Source of the DNA: Sporothrix humicola
Lineage: Eukaryota > Ascomycota > Sordariomycetes > Ophiostomatales > Ophiostomataceae
Direction of reading: 5' to 3'
Assembly (NCBI GenBank): GCA_021396245.1
Contig: WNYE01000049.1
Location: 124,001-188,000 of the forward strand
DNA: 64,000 nt
A program made the translations under genes and the position numbers. Each line of letters begins with the position of its first letter. The first letter of the stretch is position 1. This document shows, one piece after another, positions 28,913 to 39,515 of the stretch. Below the pieces are notes generated by a model, which saw nothing but the letters and a program-made list of their open reading frames with translations, was not told the DNA's origin and ran no database searches.

Positions 28913-30764
28913 CTACTCAACCCACCGCTTGGTCGGCGGCTTTGGCGGCACAGACTGCTTCGTGGCAGCCGGCAGCGCCAGAATCTTCTTGGCAGCGTGC
29001 TCGGCCAGAATGACAATCATGGCCGACGGGTTGCCCGTGATGTGGCCCGGGAAGACGGACGCGTCCACGACAAAGACGTTGTCCGTGCCATAGACCTTGG
29101 TGTCGGGGTCCACGACAGCCGTGCCGCCCTTGCGACCGTCATCGAGGCCCATCTTGGCCGTGCCGATCCAGTGGTTGGAACAGCGCTGGGCAGGCTTGGC
29201 TGGGATGGAGTTGACATAGTCGGCGACAGTGACATTGGGCGCAGGGCGGATCCAGGTCAGGTTAGCCACGGGGCTCAGCGTCTTGACGAGGTTCTCGATG
29301 CCGCGCACAACGGCTTCTTTGTCAAAATCGTCGTGCAGGTACGGCGGCGTCGACACAAACGTGTTGAGCTGCTTGGTAATGGTCATGCGGCCGCGCGAGA
29401 CCGAGCCCGTGCCCAAGTACTGGGTGATGGTCATGCTTGTGTTGGTGGCGCCCTCGACACGGGCCTGCCACTGGAGGTGACGGATGACGCCGTCGGTGCC
29501 GCGAATTGACTCCCAGAACATGGGGCCAAGGTTGGGTGCAGCCTGGGCGAGCATGCCTGTCCGGTTCTTGAGGTACGTCTCCTCGTCGCTGGCCACGGGC
29601 GTGTTCCAGGCAGCATAATAATCATAAAAGACAACATCTGGGTGTGCAATCTCGATATCCGTGCCGACGTGGTCGTTCAAGTTGTAACCGACGGGAAGAT
29701 CGATCCAGCTGTCCTTGGCAATCATCGTGGCGCCGTCCTCGGCAGAGCCGGCGACAATGTTGAGCTGGTCGTCGGGGCCGATGCCTGATCTGAGAAGCAG
29801 TTTGGCCGATCCGAAAGCGCCGGCCGACAGGATGACACGGCCCGTGCCGGGGGTCAACTGAACGACACCGGCGTGACCGCCACCGCCGCCTCCAAGCGTC
29901 GTGCACTCCACCTCGACGCCAGTAGCATGGCCGCCCGTCCGCACAAGGCGACGCGCCATGGTGTTGGGCCACATGCTGAACTTTTCCTTGCGCTCATTGG
30001 CCGACACCAGGTAGGTCGCCAGAGGACCGCCTCTCTCGCCGCCGCTGTACATGAACGTGCTGTGCCCAAACGTGTGGTTCTTGAGATCCGGGTGGTCGTT
30101 GGGCACAATCTCCTGCCAGCCTGCCTTTTTGAGGCCTCCGCCCAGCATCTCGAACCCTTGCTGGGCATACAGCTTGCCGTCCATCGACGGGTGGATCGTA
30201 CCCGGGATGCGGCCAAAGACGGCGTCGGTTGCGTTCTGCATGTCGTCGTACTTCCACCCGTCGGGGAAGTTGGAGTCCCAGTCCCGCGGGTTCGGCTTCC
30301 ACCAGAGGCCCGCGTTGACGGCCGTGCCGCCGCCCAGCACGCAACCGGCCATTTGGTCCAGGTCCGTGCAGGCAACGCCGACAGAGTCGTGCCAGATCTG
30401 GTTGCAGAGGCCGGGGACGTCGAAGCGCGTCAGGTTCGTGCCCTGCAGCCACTCAGGCTTCATCGAGCCGCCCCAGCGACCGGAAGAGACAGGGCCTTTT
30501 TCCAACAACAAGACAGAATGGCCGGCCTCGCTCAGACGGTCGGCCATGGGAATGCCGCCAGCGCCGGAGCCAATGACAATGTAGTCATACGTCTTGTTGG
30601 CGGGGACGGCATTGCACGCAGGGGCTGTGCTGTTGCCGTCGCGGAGGACAAGAGCAGATGCGGGGAGGCCTGGCTGTTAGTGGTGATCTTTTACTCAGAG
30701 GAAGAGGGAACATACAGAAGGATGCCACGGCCGCAGCCGTGATCAGTTTGCTGAGGATGGCCAT
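28913..30764 (-). CDS. Secreted GMC oxidoreductase, cellobiose-dehydrogenase-like flavodomain
   Basis: Two exons, 30764-30716 and 30669-28913, give 601 residues. The 46-nt intron (GTATGT, CTAAC, CCAG) lies inside the signal peptide, which after splicing reads MAILSKLITAAAVASFCLPASA. The FAD-binding motif YDYIVIGSGAGGIPMADRL follows directly. GMC features continue: GGGTAVNAGLWW, GRVILSAGAFGSAKLLLRSGIG, the active-site H516 in SNHWIGTAKMG, and N563 in HITGNPSAM. WWKPNPRDWDSNFPDGW resembles the dehydrogenase domain of cellobiose dehydrogenases (AA3_1-like), but there is no cytochrome domain. Such flavoenzymes oxidise sugars or alcohols outside the cell and feed electrons or peroxide to lignocellulose breakdown. 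Several N-glycosylation sites (NxT/S) fit secretion. Confidence 0.88.
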
Positions 30765-32333
30765 GGTGGTGATATTTACAGGCAGAGTTGAAGTGCCATT
30801 GCCCAACTTTCTGTCAAGAGGCAGTGGTCGATTGCCATTGTACTTATATGATAACCGTTCTTCCCTCGTGGCTTCCCCTCTTCCTTTTCTGCTTCGCTGT
30901 CTCCCGACATAGATGAATCTCACAAAATCCAATTTATCTCCATATTGCCGTTTTCTAGACTCTTGCTTAGACTCTGCTTCGACTCGCTGGCTTTGCTTTG
31001 ACCCCTGGTTCCTGATTGAATCCTGATTGAATACCCTCCCCCGCAGTCCCGGGGGCGTAGTTGGTTTATTGAGTTTATTGAGTTTATTGTGGATGTTAAT
31101 GGTTCGAGTGGATAATATCAACTGAGCTTGGTGGGAAGCAAACAAGCAGCGACGCCCATCTTGGTCCATCTTGGAAATGCTTGATATCATCTGCCGTCGA
31201 GTCCCGTCGAGCTGAATTGAATTCCACTAATAGGGCTAAACGGAATGTCCTTGCTTTGCGGGGATGGCAAGAGAGTCTGGGGAAAGGGAAGTCAGGAGAC
31301 GGAAGACGGAAAACAGAGGACGGAAGACGCAAAGGAAGCGGGCAGAGAGTGATTAGAAGAAGACCAAGAAGAGACGGGATACTGGATCAGGGAAATGCGA
31401 AGAGAGCGATGAAGGAAGAAGAAATAAAGTAGAAAACAGAGCAAACGGACATTCAACTGAATTTCATAGAGTTTACCCAATTCCTGTTCCGTCCTTTAAA
31501 TGTCTCCGCTTCAGATTAGCCGTGGAGAGAACGGACTTGAACGTTTATTGCTGTGGGTATTGTTGACCACGTTATCACTATTGTGTTTATTGTCTTAATT
31601 GTGGTTATTGTTTGGGAATTGATCCAGCTTGGCAAGGCACTGCAGAGAATCACAGCTGGATAAAATATACATTTGGTCGTCGTGTCGACAATTCGCTAGG
31701 ATGAACGTGGACGCCACACCGAGAGATGCATTGCCTGTAAGAGAGACTTCTGACATGCGATGATTACTACCCCTCTCTGCAGTGAACATAACGTTAGCAA
31801 CAAGCGACACAAAATATTTTAGTAAAACAAAGGAGTGCCAAAGACGATTTTGGAACAAGTAGCATATTTTTAAAATCTTTTAGTTCCTACATATAGTGAT
31901 CTAGAATGCAGATGCGGCAGTTTGTAGTAGTGGCACCAATTTATCCAGAATCTAAGAATGAGCCACACAAGTCACGAGTCATGTTGAGCAGTAATTTTCC
32001 CAGAAAAAAATCGATTTTGGTATAATATGTAGTCCAGAGTAAAGTGGAATCCATAAGGGAAACGAACGGCTGCTTTGTAGCAAGAAAATGTAGAAAAGGG
32101 AAGATAGAAGTGAAAAAATGCAAATAACCGAAAAGAACGAAAGCCAAATCAAAACCAAACAAAACCAGATGCAACGCCATCCCTGCCATGCAATCCTGTG
32201 CTATGCAATATCCTTGTCACCGTCTAATCGTGAGAAGAGAGAGAGAGAAAGAAGAGAAGAGATCAATGTGCAGCAGACATGATCTGAGAGAAAAGAGAGA
32301 GGAAAGAAAGAGAGAGGCAGGCTCGCCGCTCGC
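30765..32333. other. Intergenic region, 1.6 kb
   Basis: 5' flank of the GMC gene and 3' flank of the cupredoxin gene. It contains short purine-rich tracts (about 31265-31440, and GA-rich DNA about 32230-32320) and AT-rich DNA around 31.8-32.1 kb. No gene is supported on either strand. Confidence 0.5.
30843..30850 (-). promoter_or_regulatory. Possible TATA box of the GMC oxidoreductase gene
   Basis: On the - strand the sequence reads ATATAAGT, about 80 nt before the start codon at 30764. The distance is on the short side but usable; this is a pattern match only. Confidence 0.3.
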
Positions 32334-32894
32334 TTAGAAACCGCCGTTGGGGTTGGGGTTGGCAATAACGGAGCCGTAGGGCTGCACAACGGGCGGCACA
32401 ACCGACACGCCCGTCAGAGCAGCGGCGGCCTTGTAGGCAGCCAGCGTGTTGGGCGAGTCAAAGTTCTGGTTGATGACACCAGCCATGCCGGCCTGGCAGT
32501 GGTTGCCCTTGGTCTGGGCGCAGTAGTACCAGATGGGGTTGGTGTCCTGGACGACGATCTGGAAGACGTCGGGGGCCTGGCCCGAGGAAGTCGGCTGGAA
32601 GCCGGAGAAGAAGCCGTTGCCGTTGCTCAGGGGGACGCAGGGCTGGCCAAAGCTGGACTGGGCCACGGAGTGGTTGGCCGGCAGGTAGTGGAACTCGACG
32701 ACATCACCGACCTGGGCGACGACGTTCTCAGGGTCAAAGTGGAGACCGCCGAGGCCGGCGACGACCGAGTGGGTGATGGCGCGCTCGCCAGTGGTGCGGG
32801 AAGCCATGCGGCCCTTGGTGGGCGTGCCGGACGAGGGCAGAGCCGAGGCGACGGCGGCCAGGATGGCGACGATGGAGGCAGTCTTGGCGAACAT
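32334..32894 (-). CDS. Small secreted cupredoxin (plastocyanin-like) protein
   Basis: Single exon, 186 residues. The signal peptide is MFAKTASIVAILAAVASALP. The mature protein is one cupredoxin fold: LHFDPENVVAQVGDVVEFHYLPANHSV, then YYCAQTKGNHCQAGM. H75, C125, H132 and M137 form a complete type-1 copper ligand set, and C86/C133 are placed to make the usual disulfide. This matches the fungal family of extracellular serine-rich or plastocyanin-like proteins, which bind copper at the cell surface or in the medium. The last ~40 residues (VVPPVVQPYGSVIANPNPNGGF) are Pro/Asn/Gly-rich, with no GPI signal. The 5' region has a strong TATA box and a long T/G-rich leader, which suggests high or inducible expression. 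Confidence 0.88.
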   Translation of the reverse strand: MFAKTASIVAILAAVASALPSSGTPTKGRMASRTTGERAITHSVVAGLGGLHFDPENVVAQVGDVVEFHYLPANHSVAQSSFGQPCVPLSNGNGFFSGFQPTSSGQAPDVFQIVVQDTNPIWYYCAQTKGNHCQAGMAGVINQNFDSPNTLAAYKAAAALTGVSVVPPVVQPYGSVIANPNPNGGF

Positions 32895-35800
32895 TTTGAA
32901 GAGGTGGTGGTGTTGGTAAGAAAGAGTTGTTGGAAAGTTGTAGAAGTGGAAGTGGAAGAGAAGTGTTGTTGTGAGTGATGGTTGTTTGTTTGATTGTTGT
33001 GTTGATGATGATCAGAAGAAAGAATTGTTGATTTGGACGACGACGACCTCGACTTATATAGAAATGTCGAGGATATGACGAGCTACCAAAACCATCTTCG
33101 TCAAACTCGTAAACATCTAAATTCAGAGTCCCTGCAGATGCACGATCTTACTCAATCTGACAGTGTTTATTTTCTTCGAGGCGAACACTAGCAAAATCAA
33201 AGTGTATTTTTGGCAGTGTTTTTTGCTGGTGTATTTTTGGACTGACTTCGCCCGACATCGCGAGCCTCCCCCAGCATTCAATCTCGGTTCAGCCACCATC
33301 CGTGTAATTGTGTACCGTATCGAAGGAAAGCTGCAGGGCTGTCACCAGGATGTCTCCTCTCTCCAGTCTTCCGGCTGTGGCTAACACACAGCACTGGACA
33401 TGCACCGCCAAGAGTGGCTTTGTGGGGACAGCGTGAGGAAAGGAAGGAAATGAGGTGGTGAGGAATCCGAGGAAACACAGAAGACAGCCCGGTAGCCCTG
33501 TATGTTTGCTGGTAGGACTGAGGACTGAGGAAACAAAACGAAACACACAAACAGTGTACCGACAGTGACAGTTAGTGACATCTCCCACTAACACCAACAC
33601 CAACAGACGGAAGCTCAGCCCCTTTTGGCATCTGACAGCGCCTGCTGGGGATCGTCGCATTCTACACCCGTAGACGACAAGTACCTTGTACCGTTGCACT
33701 TTCCTTTTCGTCCTCTTCTTTTTGACTGTGTCAACATGCTTGCGGTGTGGCTGCGCCTTCTTCTCCCGCGCCTTTCCCACGCATTTCCACACTTGTCCAC
33801 TATTTTTGGTTGCTCCACCCAACAACCTTATTTTTGGTCCCATCCTTTTGTCATCCTCTGTCACCAGATTCACCATTCTCCCTGCCACACATCCATCCGG
33901 CCCTGCCGACAATTGTTTTCCTTTCTGTTGTCTTCTTTTCCTTCCTTCTGCGCTGGCATCGCGCTTGTCAGCGCTTGGCCAGCCCCAACTGCCCGGAACA
34001 CCAGCGACCCGGAAGGATGAGCCGCAGTCTTTTCTTTTGCTGTCCAAATTCTATCTTTGTTTCGTTTCTTTTCGTCGTCCACTTCGTCGACTTACTTGCT
34101 TCCCCGCCTCTAAAACGCACTCGAGTAACATCGTGCTCCGTCGAGTCGGGCAAAATATGGTCCCTTGCCTTTCGGTTTTTGGTCTCTCGACCTTACGGCC
34201 ACTGACCGTCAAGTCAAGCCACAACCCCAGTCTTTACTCCCAAGCCTTTATTTTTTTCTCCCAAAATCCCAGCACTCGGTCTCAACAGCACATCCCGCTT
34301 CTATTTTGAGCTTTGGCCCCCAAGACAACGTGTGCGCAGCAAGCAGCATGTTACTCGACGAATAGTGTGCCTTTCTGCCAACTTACTCGCCACGTCCATC
34401 GTGGCGTTTTCGCCTTGCACTGATAAATGTTTATTTTGTCTTGTCTTGTCGCTGACTTCCTCACCTTTCCCATCTGGCGGTGTAGCAGTCACCACACAGA
34501 CTTTGTCGTGAGAACAATGAGAACAGTGAGAAGTGGCCTTGCCATCCCGTGCCGTCTCTCAGCCTCGGCTTTTGTTGTGCTGCACGGAGTATCTTATGTT
34601 TCCATCCAGTATCCATTAGGATACGACGTACGGAGGAGTACTCTGTAAAAATTTGCTGTTGTGAGACGTCGCAGGGCAAAATTACAGTGATCACCGGAGG
34701 GCGAAATGCAACTGCAGGATGATGGATGATTTCTCCGATAAGGCGAAACTTTGAAACGCGCAACACGCAGTACCAGTATGACGCTCTCACTGCACTTTGC
34801 AGTCGACGTAATCACTGTAAACTCAAATACTTTTATTTTAGAGCATGCAGTTTGCCCTACTCCGGAGAATGGTGAGACTGCAGTGTCGCTGCTCCTTCAG
34901 GCACAGTGATCACTAACTCGAACTTGCCCGAAAGCTGACCCAAAAGCCCACTCAAGCTCCAGCCCCGTCGGCATAACTTTTATGTGGCGGAGAAGACAAA
35001 ACATTTACTGTGTACTGCAGAAGACAGGGGTCACACAGCAAACGGTGTCTCACGGAGACCCTAAATCCAAAATCCATGACAGCAAAGTCACGGGAAATGA
35101 GACTCCGTCATCTTCAGCCCTGGGCCTACCCTTGCCCTTGTCCAGTGACCTTGTCTTCTCAACGTTCGCCCAAAAGGTACCCGTACGAGGGTATTGTTGA
35201 AGTGGAGATAAAAAATATACGAGATTCTTAATTCAAAAAAGAAAGAAGCGAAAACCAAGCGTATCATGTCACTCAACGCACGTGGAAGCATCAGAAAAGA
35301 GAGACGATAGAAGACTCATAGGGGGAAACAGTCAGTGAGGACAATTCGCCTTCTCAAACTCAAATACATTCTTCCCTTTGCTCGCATCAGCTGACTCGCA
35401 GTCGTCGTCTTGCGATTACACGATATACGAAATCAAAGAAGTGAACCAATTAGAATCTAGAATAGCAATATCCGTACAAAAGTTGTCTTTGATACAAGTA
35501 TACGACGGCCGCATATGACTTGGGGCTGTTCTCCCTGCGCAGTCTCGCACAGTCGCTTTTTTTATTTTACCGTTTACCATGTTGGGCAAGTCACGATATA
35601 CCGCAACACTAATGACAGGGACCATCAACGCTAGACACGCAGACTCTTAGAATAGGAGAAGTGGCAGTGAGACGATGGGGGCCAGGACGGAAGGAGATGA
35701 AATGAAAGTCAACCCAGGCGCAAATAACACGAATAGACAGGAACAGAAATATTAGAAGAAATAAGGAAAGCGAAAGTCTGCCGAGCAGGGACCGAACGAG

Positions 35801-36617
35801 GTTGATCAAGTCCTAGACAAGGATACAATCACCAACACCACCGTTGACAACAACAACATCACCATGTCCAAAAGTCTAAAAGTAAAATGAAGGAAGCTTG
35901 GCTACAGCAATAGAGTCTTTGTAATGATACCAAAATAAACTTTGGGTAGAGTCGAGGGTGGCTGCACAAGTTTAAATCCAAGTAAACATTGGCAGGGATG
36001 TTGGCATGGTGGACAAATACACTTGTTGACTGCTGGCGTACTGGCGTGGGGTGGATGCAAGTATCTCCGAGGAGGCTTGCCAGTGACGGTGACAGAAGGG
36101 GGAGAAGGGAAGGTCGAAAAGAAGGAAGACGGATTCTGGTCAGCTGGCAGTGTTGTCGTGCCACAGCATCTGCGGCATATTCCGTTATGCTGGTGTTGGT
36201 GTTGGTGCTGTTGGTAATTCTATTTTTGTGAGAAGCACGGGTCCTAGAGATTGGTTTGAATTTGTTTGTCATTCAAAAGAGTTTGAAATAGAAAACACGT
36301 CGAAAATAATATTGAAATTATACGTGCACATTTGAAAACGAAAATGTGTATTGCAGGGGTATTTTTTTCTACCAAAAATAAACTCGTCGTATGCGTATCG
36401 ATGCTCTGCCACGCCGCTGTCGGTGACCCTTTTCGTTTCTTTTTCTCTCTTCCTCTCCTCTCTGATATATCGATGATCTATTGGGACAAACACACAAAAG
36501 AACAAATAAAAACGCCAATAATAGGAAATCGCTAACCATGATCCATGCCCTATTCCTCTTTCCCAAACAAATACTAACAGCAGACCAAACAGACATTTCC
36601 CTTCACTCGCCCACCTC
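32895..36617. other. Gene-poor intergenic region, 3.7 kb
   Basis: No supported coding gene. About 32.9-33.06 kb is the cupredoxin promoter and leader. From about 33.69 to 34.30 kb the + strand is markedly C/T-rich. A frame of about 250 codons on the - strand (33289-34047) appears to be only the complement of this tract. 35.2-35.9 kb is A-rich. The right end is the 3' flank of the DUG2-like gene. Confidence 0.5.
33053..33060 (-). promoter_or_regulatory. TATA box of the cupredoxin gene
   Basis: The - strand reads TATATAAG, a consensus TATA box, about 160 nt upstream of the start codon at 32894. The intervening leader is T/G-rich on the + strand (CA-rich on the transcript). Confidence 0.55.
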
Positions 36618-39515
36618 CTACAGAGTCTCAAACACTTGCTTGAAGATGGCCCGGCTCTTGAGCAGGTTGACCACCCGCAGCCGCTCGTTGTCGAGATGCG
36701 CGGCGTCGCTCGCCTGTCCGCAGGGAAGGTGAGCTGCCGGTGCGCCAAACTGCTTCTCCAAGAAGCGGATCGCGGGGATCGAGCCGCCTTCACGGATGTA
36801 GAGTGGACGGCGTGCCTTATATGCCGGTGCTGGCGCTGTCGATGGGGCGGCCTTGGGCGCAGAGTCGTCGGCAGCATCGCCGCCCACACCCTTCTCCTTC
36901 GCTTCGGTCGCCTCCTCCTCGACCGGCTCCACATCCTGCACCCCCTGGTCCATCCCCCACGCCTTGATAATGGCTGCCTCCAGTGTCTGGAAAATGTAAT
37001 TGTCCGGGTCGCCCAGCCACGGCTCGGCCTTGTTGTCGACGTGCACGCTCAGCGTGTTGGTTGACTCGAGCGCGGCAAACTCGCTGTTCAAAAACGACTC
37101 GAGGCTGGCTACGACGTCGTCGACTTCTTGGCCGGGCACAAGACGGAAGCTAATGTTGGCACAGGCGTGGCAACTCACTAAACTGCCGTCGGGGCCCGAC
37201 ACCTTGTAGCGGTGGATGGTTAGGTTGGGCTCGCGCCAGCGGGACATGAGGCTGGCTTTCAAGACATCGGCGGGTTCGCTGTTTTCGGGGTTGCGCTGGA
37301 CGAGCATGCTGGTGATGGCGTCGAAGCGGGCCTCTTCTTCTGGCTTGAGGGGCAGGACCGAGTCGTAAAACTTGGGGATCATGACGCAGTTGCGCGGGCC
37401 CTTGAGCTTGGACAGCACCATGGTCAGGTCCGACAGCGGCTCGGCCATCATGTAGGAGCCGTCGACGCCCGAGTGCAGGTCCGGGTTGGCCGAGTCGACG
37501 CACACGGTGGCGTGCAGCACACCGCGCAGACCATACGTCAGGCAAGGGGTCTCGTCGTCGAGCCAGTAGCTGTTGGCCAGCAGAATGTAGTCAATGTGGC
37601 CAATGAGGGCCTGGTGCTCGCGGACCGTTTCCTGGAACCCGCGCGAACCGGTCTCCTCCTCGCCCTCGATCAAGAAGATGACGTCCGACTCGAGACTCTT
37701 AGCCTGCAGCAGGTCCGTAACGGCATACAGAGCGGCCATGATGGGTCCCTTGTTGTCGCTAACGCCGCGGCCATAGAGGTAGCCGTTAACGCCCTTCATG
37801 GTGAAGGGATCCGACGACCACTTGCCCTTTTTCGTGTCGGCAGCCACGACGTCGTAGTGGCCGTAGAATAGAATGCGTTTCCGCTTCTTTTCTTCTGTAG
37901 ACTCCTGCTTGCCGGCAAACTTGGCGTACACGACGGGGTTGTGGGCCTTGTCGCTCGTCTGCAGCATCTCGACCTCGCCGCCCAGCTTCTTGAAGAGCGA
38001 GCACAGGAACGTGGCGCCGCGGTGGCAGTCCTCGGCATACTCGGGCCGCGACGATACGGTCTTATAGGCGACAAAGTCGCGCAGGTTGCCAATCATGACG
38101 TCCTCGGCCTCGCTGCCGTCCACGGCCGTCTGACCGTCAGCTCTTGCGGACACAGGTCCCTTGGAGCACGGGTCCGGTACGCGCCAAATGCTGACAATCT
38201 CGTCGTTGGCGCCCGTAATGTAGAGCCGGGCGTTCTTGTAGGTCGTGGTGGCCGAGGCCAGGATCTTGCCGTCGTGGGCCTGCCAGCGGCTCAGGCACTG
38301 GTACTTTTGGCTCACGCTTTCGGTCGAAGGCTGGTCGCCACCCCCGCCGTAGTGGACAGTGCTGTGCTTGGCGGCAAAGCCGTTGGCCGAGGCGCTGAAG
38401 AGGGCGCCCCAGTTCATCTGCAGCGTCATAATGTCGCTGTTGTGCGCCTTGATCACCCGCAGCCGTTGGCGCGTATCCAGGTCCCAGAGCTCAATCACGC
38501 CGTCCAGCTTGCCGCAGTACAAGAACGAGCCGTCGATTGCAAGCGACAGCACAGACATGGCGTCGTCGTTGCCCAGCGTCATAACCTCGCGGATCGTGCC
38601 GCCCGTCTCGGCCGAGTCGTCTTCGCCCGAGTCGTCGCCGCCGTTGTTTTCGGTCGTCTCGCTTCCAATCTTCCACAGCTTGACCGTGCCGTCGCCGCCG
38701 CCCGAGATCAGAACTTCCTCGTCGGCGCCCAGATTGTGCGCCGGCCCCCGCGCCATAAGCATGCTGTACACATAGCCAAAGTGCGCAAACTGCCGGATGG
38801 CGCTCGGGTGCACCTCGAGCACGGTCTGCGCGCGCGGGATCAGGCCCCAGCGCTCTTCGTTGCGGCGGGGTGTCGTCGTGCCGCCCACGGCTTTGGAGTC
38901 GAAGAAGCGGTGGTGGCGCTTGTCCGGGTGGTGGGCCGAGTCCTGGTTAACGCGGCGGCGCGGGTCGTTGACCTTGACCCACTGGATGGTCGTGTCCTGG
39001 GCGCCAATGTAGACTGTCTGGTGCTGCACCGAGAAGGCGACGCTGAAAATGTCGCCGACATCGTAGGTGCTGTAGATCTCGTAGAGGCGCTGGAAGGTTG
39101 TGGGGGACCAGATGCTGATGGTAGCGTCGCCGGCAGACGAAACAAGAAGACGGGAGGAGGGGAGGGAGGAGGGCGCGGTCGAGGATGTGGTTGAGGGATC
39201 TGTTGTTGAGTCGGAGGGGGTATTTGTCGGTATCGGATCCGATAAGAACAGGCACAGGACACTGCGCTTGTGTGCTTGTACACGAGTCACCAGCTGGAAG
39301 CTGTCGAGAGACCACACCAGGATCTCGCCGTCGTGTGTGCCCGCAAAGATGTAGTCGTCGCTAACGGCAATGGCCAGCACAGAACTGTCGTGCTTGAGGT
39401 CGTGCAGTCGTTCAGGGACGGGGCCTTGTGTGCTGCTCTCGCCGTCGGCCATGGCGAGGACGGGCGATGTTGTCGACGACCACGGCGCGGCCTGTAAGGG
39501 GACGACGGCCGGCAT
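36618..39515 (-). CDS. DUG2: DUG2-like WD40-M20 peptidase (glutathione degradation)
   Basis: Single exon, 965 residues from the ATG at 39515; the open frame further upstream has no ATG. Residues ~30-480 are WD40 repeats (VLAIAVSDDYIFAGTHDGEILVWSL, SVLSLAIDGSFLYCGKLDGVIELWDL and others). The C-terminal half is an M20 metallopeptidase: H553/D555 (FYGHYDVV), D587 (GVSDNKG), EGEEETGSRG near 620 with the catalytic and metal-binding glutamates, and LPCGQASDAAHLDNERL near the end with a late His ligand. WD40 plus M20 in one chain is characteristic of Dug2, which in yeast forms a complex with Dug3 and, together with Dug1, degrades cytosolic glutathione independently of gamma-glutamyl transpeptidase. 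Yeast Dug2 is somewhat shorter (878 residues). A Gly/Asp-rich insert near 310-330 is probably disordered. Confidence 0.9.
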   Translation of the reverse strand: MPAVVPLQAAPWSSTTSPVLAMADGESSTQGPVPERLHDLKHDSSVLAIAVSDDYIFAGTHDGEILVWSLDSFQLVTRVQAHKRSVLCLFLSDPIPTNTPSDSTTDPSTTSSTAPSSLPSSRLLVSSAGDATISIWSPTTFQRLYEIYSTYDVGDIFSVAFSVQHQTVYIGAQDTTIQWVKVNDPRRRVNQDSAHHPDKRHHRFFDSKAVGGTTTPRRNEERWGLIPRAQTVLEVHPSAIRQFAHFGYVYSMLMARGPAHNLGADEEVLISGGGDGTVKLWKIGSETTENNGGDDSGEDDSAETGGTIREVMTLGNDDAMSVLSLAIDGSFLYCGKLDGVIELWDLDTRQRLRVIKAHNSDIMTLQMNWGALFSASANGFAAKHSTVHYGGGGDQPSTESVSQKYQCLSRWQAHDGKILASATTTYKNARLYITGANDEIVSIWRVPDPCSKGPVSARADGQTAVDGSEAEDVMIGNLRDFVAYKTVSSRPEYAEDCHRGATFLCSLFKKLGGEVEMLQTSDKAHNPVVYAKFAGKQESTEEKKRKRILFYGHYDVVAADTKKGKWSSDPFTMKGVNGYLYGRGVSDNKGPIMAALYAVTDLLQAKSLESDVIFLIEGEEETGSRGFQETVREHQALIGHIDYILLANSYWLDDETPCLTYGLRGVLHATVCVDSANPDLHSGVDGSYMMAEPLSDLTMVLSKLKGPRNCVMIPKFYDSVLPLKPEEEARFDAITSMLVQRNPENSEPADVLKASLMSRWREPNLTIHRYKVSGPDGSLVSCHACANISFRLVPGQEVDDVVASLESFLNSEFAALESTNTLSVHVDNKAEPWLGDPDNYIFQTLEAAIIKAWGMDQGVQDVEPVEEEATEAKEKGVGGDAADDSAPKAAPSTAPAPAYKARRPLYIREGGSIPAIRFLEKQFGAPAAHLPCGQASDAAHLDNERLRVVNLLKSRAIFKQVFETL

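Noticed and set aside
29873..30742. 289-codon + strand frame opposite the GMC oxidoreductase
   Set aside because: Antisense shadow of the GMC gene, which has complete catalytic and FAD motifs.
33289..34047. Long open frame (252 codons) on the - strand
   Set aside because: It is largely the complement of a C/T-rich stretch, has no domain and lies in a probable promoter region.
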